This document shows, piece by piece, positions 5,099 to 5,599 of a DNA stretch of 5,599 nucleotides (within the stretch, counting starts at the first letter, position 1; each line of letters opens with the position of its first letter). The stretch comes from Terriglobales bacterium (GTDB lineage Bacteria > Acidobacteriota > Terriglobia > Terriglobales > Acidobacteriaceae), in contig JASHXK010000294.1 of NCBI GenBank assembly GCA_030043575.1, forward strand, positions 1 through 5,599, in the 5' to 3' direction. The position numbers were made by a program, and so were the translations under genes. The notes beneath the pieces were generated by a model that worked only from the letters and a program-made list of their open reading frames with translations, was not told the origin of the DNA and did not search any database.

Positions 5099-5599
5099 AT
5101 GCTGCACATTGCTCTTACGACTCGTCCGCAGGGAAAACGAATCGCAGCTTCGCTATCGTCAGCTGGATTGGCGTTCGCGCTCCTCTGGCTCGTCGTCGTG
5201 CCGCGGCAGAACGCGGCGGCTCAAACCAATTCCGTCACGCCGGTTCTGCTCGAGTTGTTCACATCCGAAGGCTGTTCCAGCTGTCCCCCGGCAGATGCGT
5301 TAGTGCAGCAATGGGACAAATCCCAGCCCGTCTCCGGCGCCCAGCTCATCGTCCTAAGCGAGCACGTCGATTACTGGAATCACGACGGCTGGAAGGATCC
5401 TTATTCGTCCTCGGCCATCACTGACCGCCAGATTGAATACGTTCGCGCGATGAAGCTGAAGGAGCCGTACATGCCGCAGATCATTGTCGATGGAACCACA
5501 GAATTGCGCGGTGACGAGCAGCAGATGTTTCAGACGCTCGCGAAAGACGCCGGCGCTCCCAAGATTTCCCTCCGCCTGAATTCCGTGAGTGCCGACGGC
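5099..5599 (+). CDS. secreted DUF1223 protein, thioredoxin-like, truncated by the window edge
   Basis: The first 167 residues are present; the reading frame is open to the edge, and the family usually runs somewhat over 200 residues. The N-terminus is a long signal peptide: basic GKR at 12-14, a hydrophobic stretch at about 23-34 (GLAFALLWLVVV) and an AAAQ cleavage region near 39-42. The mature part starts with the DUF1223 signature VLLELFTSEGCSSCPPAD (49-66) with Cys59 and Cys62 as a CxxC pair. LSEHVDYWNHDGWKDPYSS (86-104) and YMPQIIVDG (124-132) follow. The family is predicted to have a thioredoxin-like fold in the periplasm or envelope; no biochemical function is established that I know of. 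The ATG has GAAAGGA at 5085-5091 with a 7-nt spacer, which supports this start. It is transcribed divergently from the MocR gene across a 233-bp region rich in repeats, so control by that regulator is possible but not shown. Confidence 0.9.
   Translation, partial: MLHIALTTRPQGKRIAASLSSAGLAFALLWLVVVPRQNAAAQTNSVTPVLLELFTSEGCSSCPPADALVQQWDKSQPVSGAQLIVLSEHVDYWNHDGWKDPYSSSAITDRQIEYVRAMKLKEPYMPQIIVDGTTELRGDEQQMFQTLAKDAGAPKISLRLNSVSADG

Noticed and set aside
5109..5303. 64-codon plus-strand open frame at the start of the DUF1223 gene
   Set aside because: It is out of frame with the DUF1223 reading frame at 5099, which shows a signal peptide and the CSSC signature and has the better ribosome-binding site.

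Overview
The window is about 60% GC by eye. It carries four complete protein genes and one gene cut by the right edge, with no RNA gene, CRISPR array or intact insertion sequence. The gene families fit a soil-type Acidobacteriota (Terriglobia-like) chromosome. The main reasons are a secreted protein with the '…ARGTSTQMG…QNPWKL-NIIDW' layout that I associate with acidobacterial genomes, a DUF1223 secreted protein, a MocR regulator and a standalone S1 gene. This assignment is inference; no rRNA or marker gene other than S1 is present.

Layout. 1-127: no supportable gene. 128-706 and 759-1442 (both minus) form a probable two-gene unit: a three-helix membrane protein is transcribed first, followed 52 bp later by a signal-peptide protein of unknown function. 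1443-1707 is the divergent intergenic region. It holds the most striking non-coding object here: a perfect 34-bp palindrome (two 16-bp arms) bounded exactly by an 8-bp direct repeat, which looks like a minimal inserted element. 1708-3390 (plus) encodes a six-domain S1 RNA-binding protein, probably ribosomal protein bS1. Its stop codon overlaps by 4 bp the stop codon of the convergent gene at 3387-4865 (minus), a MocR/PdxR-type regulator (GntR winged helix fused to an aminotransferase fold). 4866-5098 is a second divergent intergenic region. It contains repeats resembling the published PdxR operator, a candidate -10 box for the MocR gene, a 30-nt near-perfect hairpin and several mutually exclusive inverted repeats. 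5099 to the edge (plus) is the first 167 residues of a secreted DUF1223 protein with a CxxC motif.

How the genes may work together. No multi-gene pathway or defence system is evident. Three points deserve attention: the minimal mobile-element-like palindrome upstream of the S1 gene, the apparent PdxR-type operator between the MocR gene and the DUF1223 gene (suggesting autoregulation and perhaps control of the envelope protein), and the uncharacterised membrane-plus-secreted gene pair. I did not identify a clearly new biological system.
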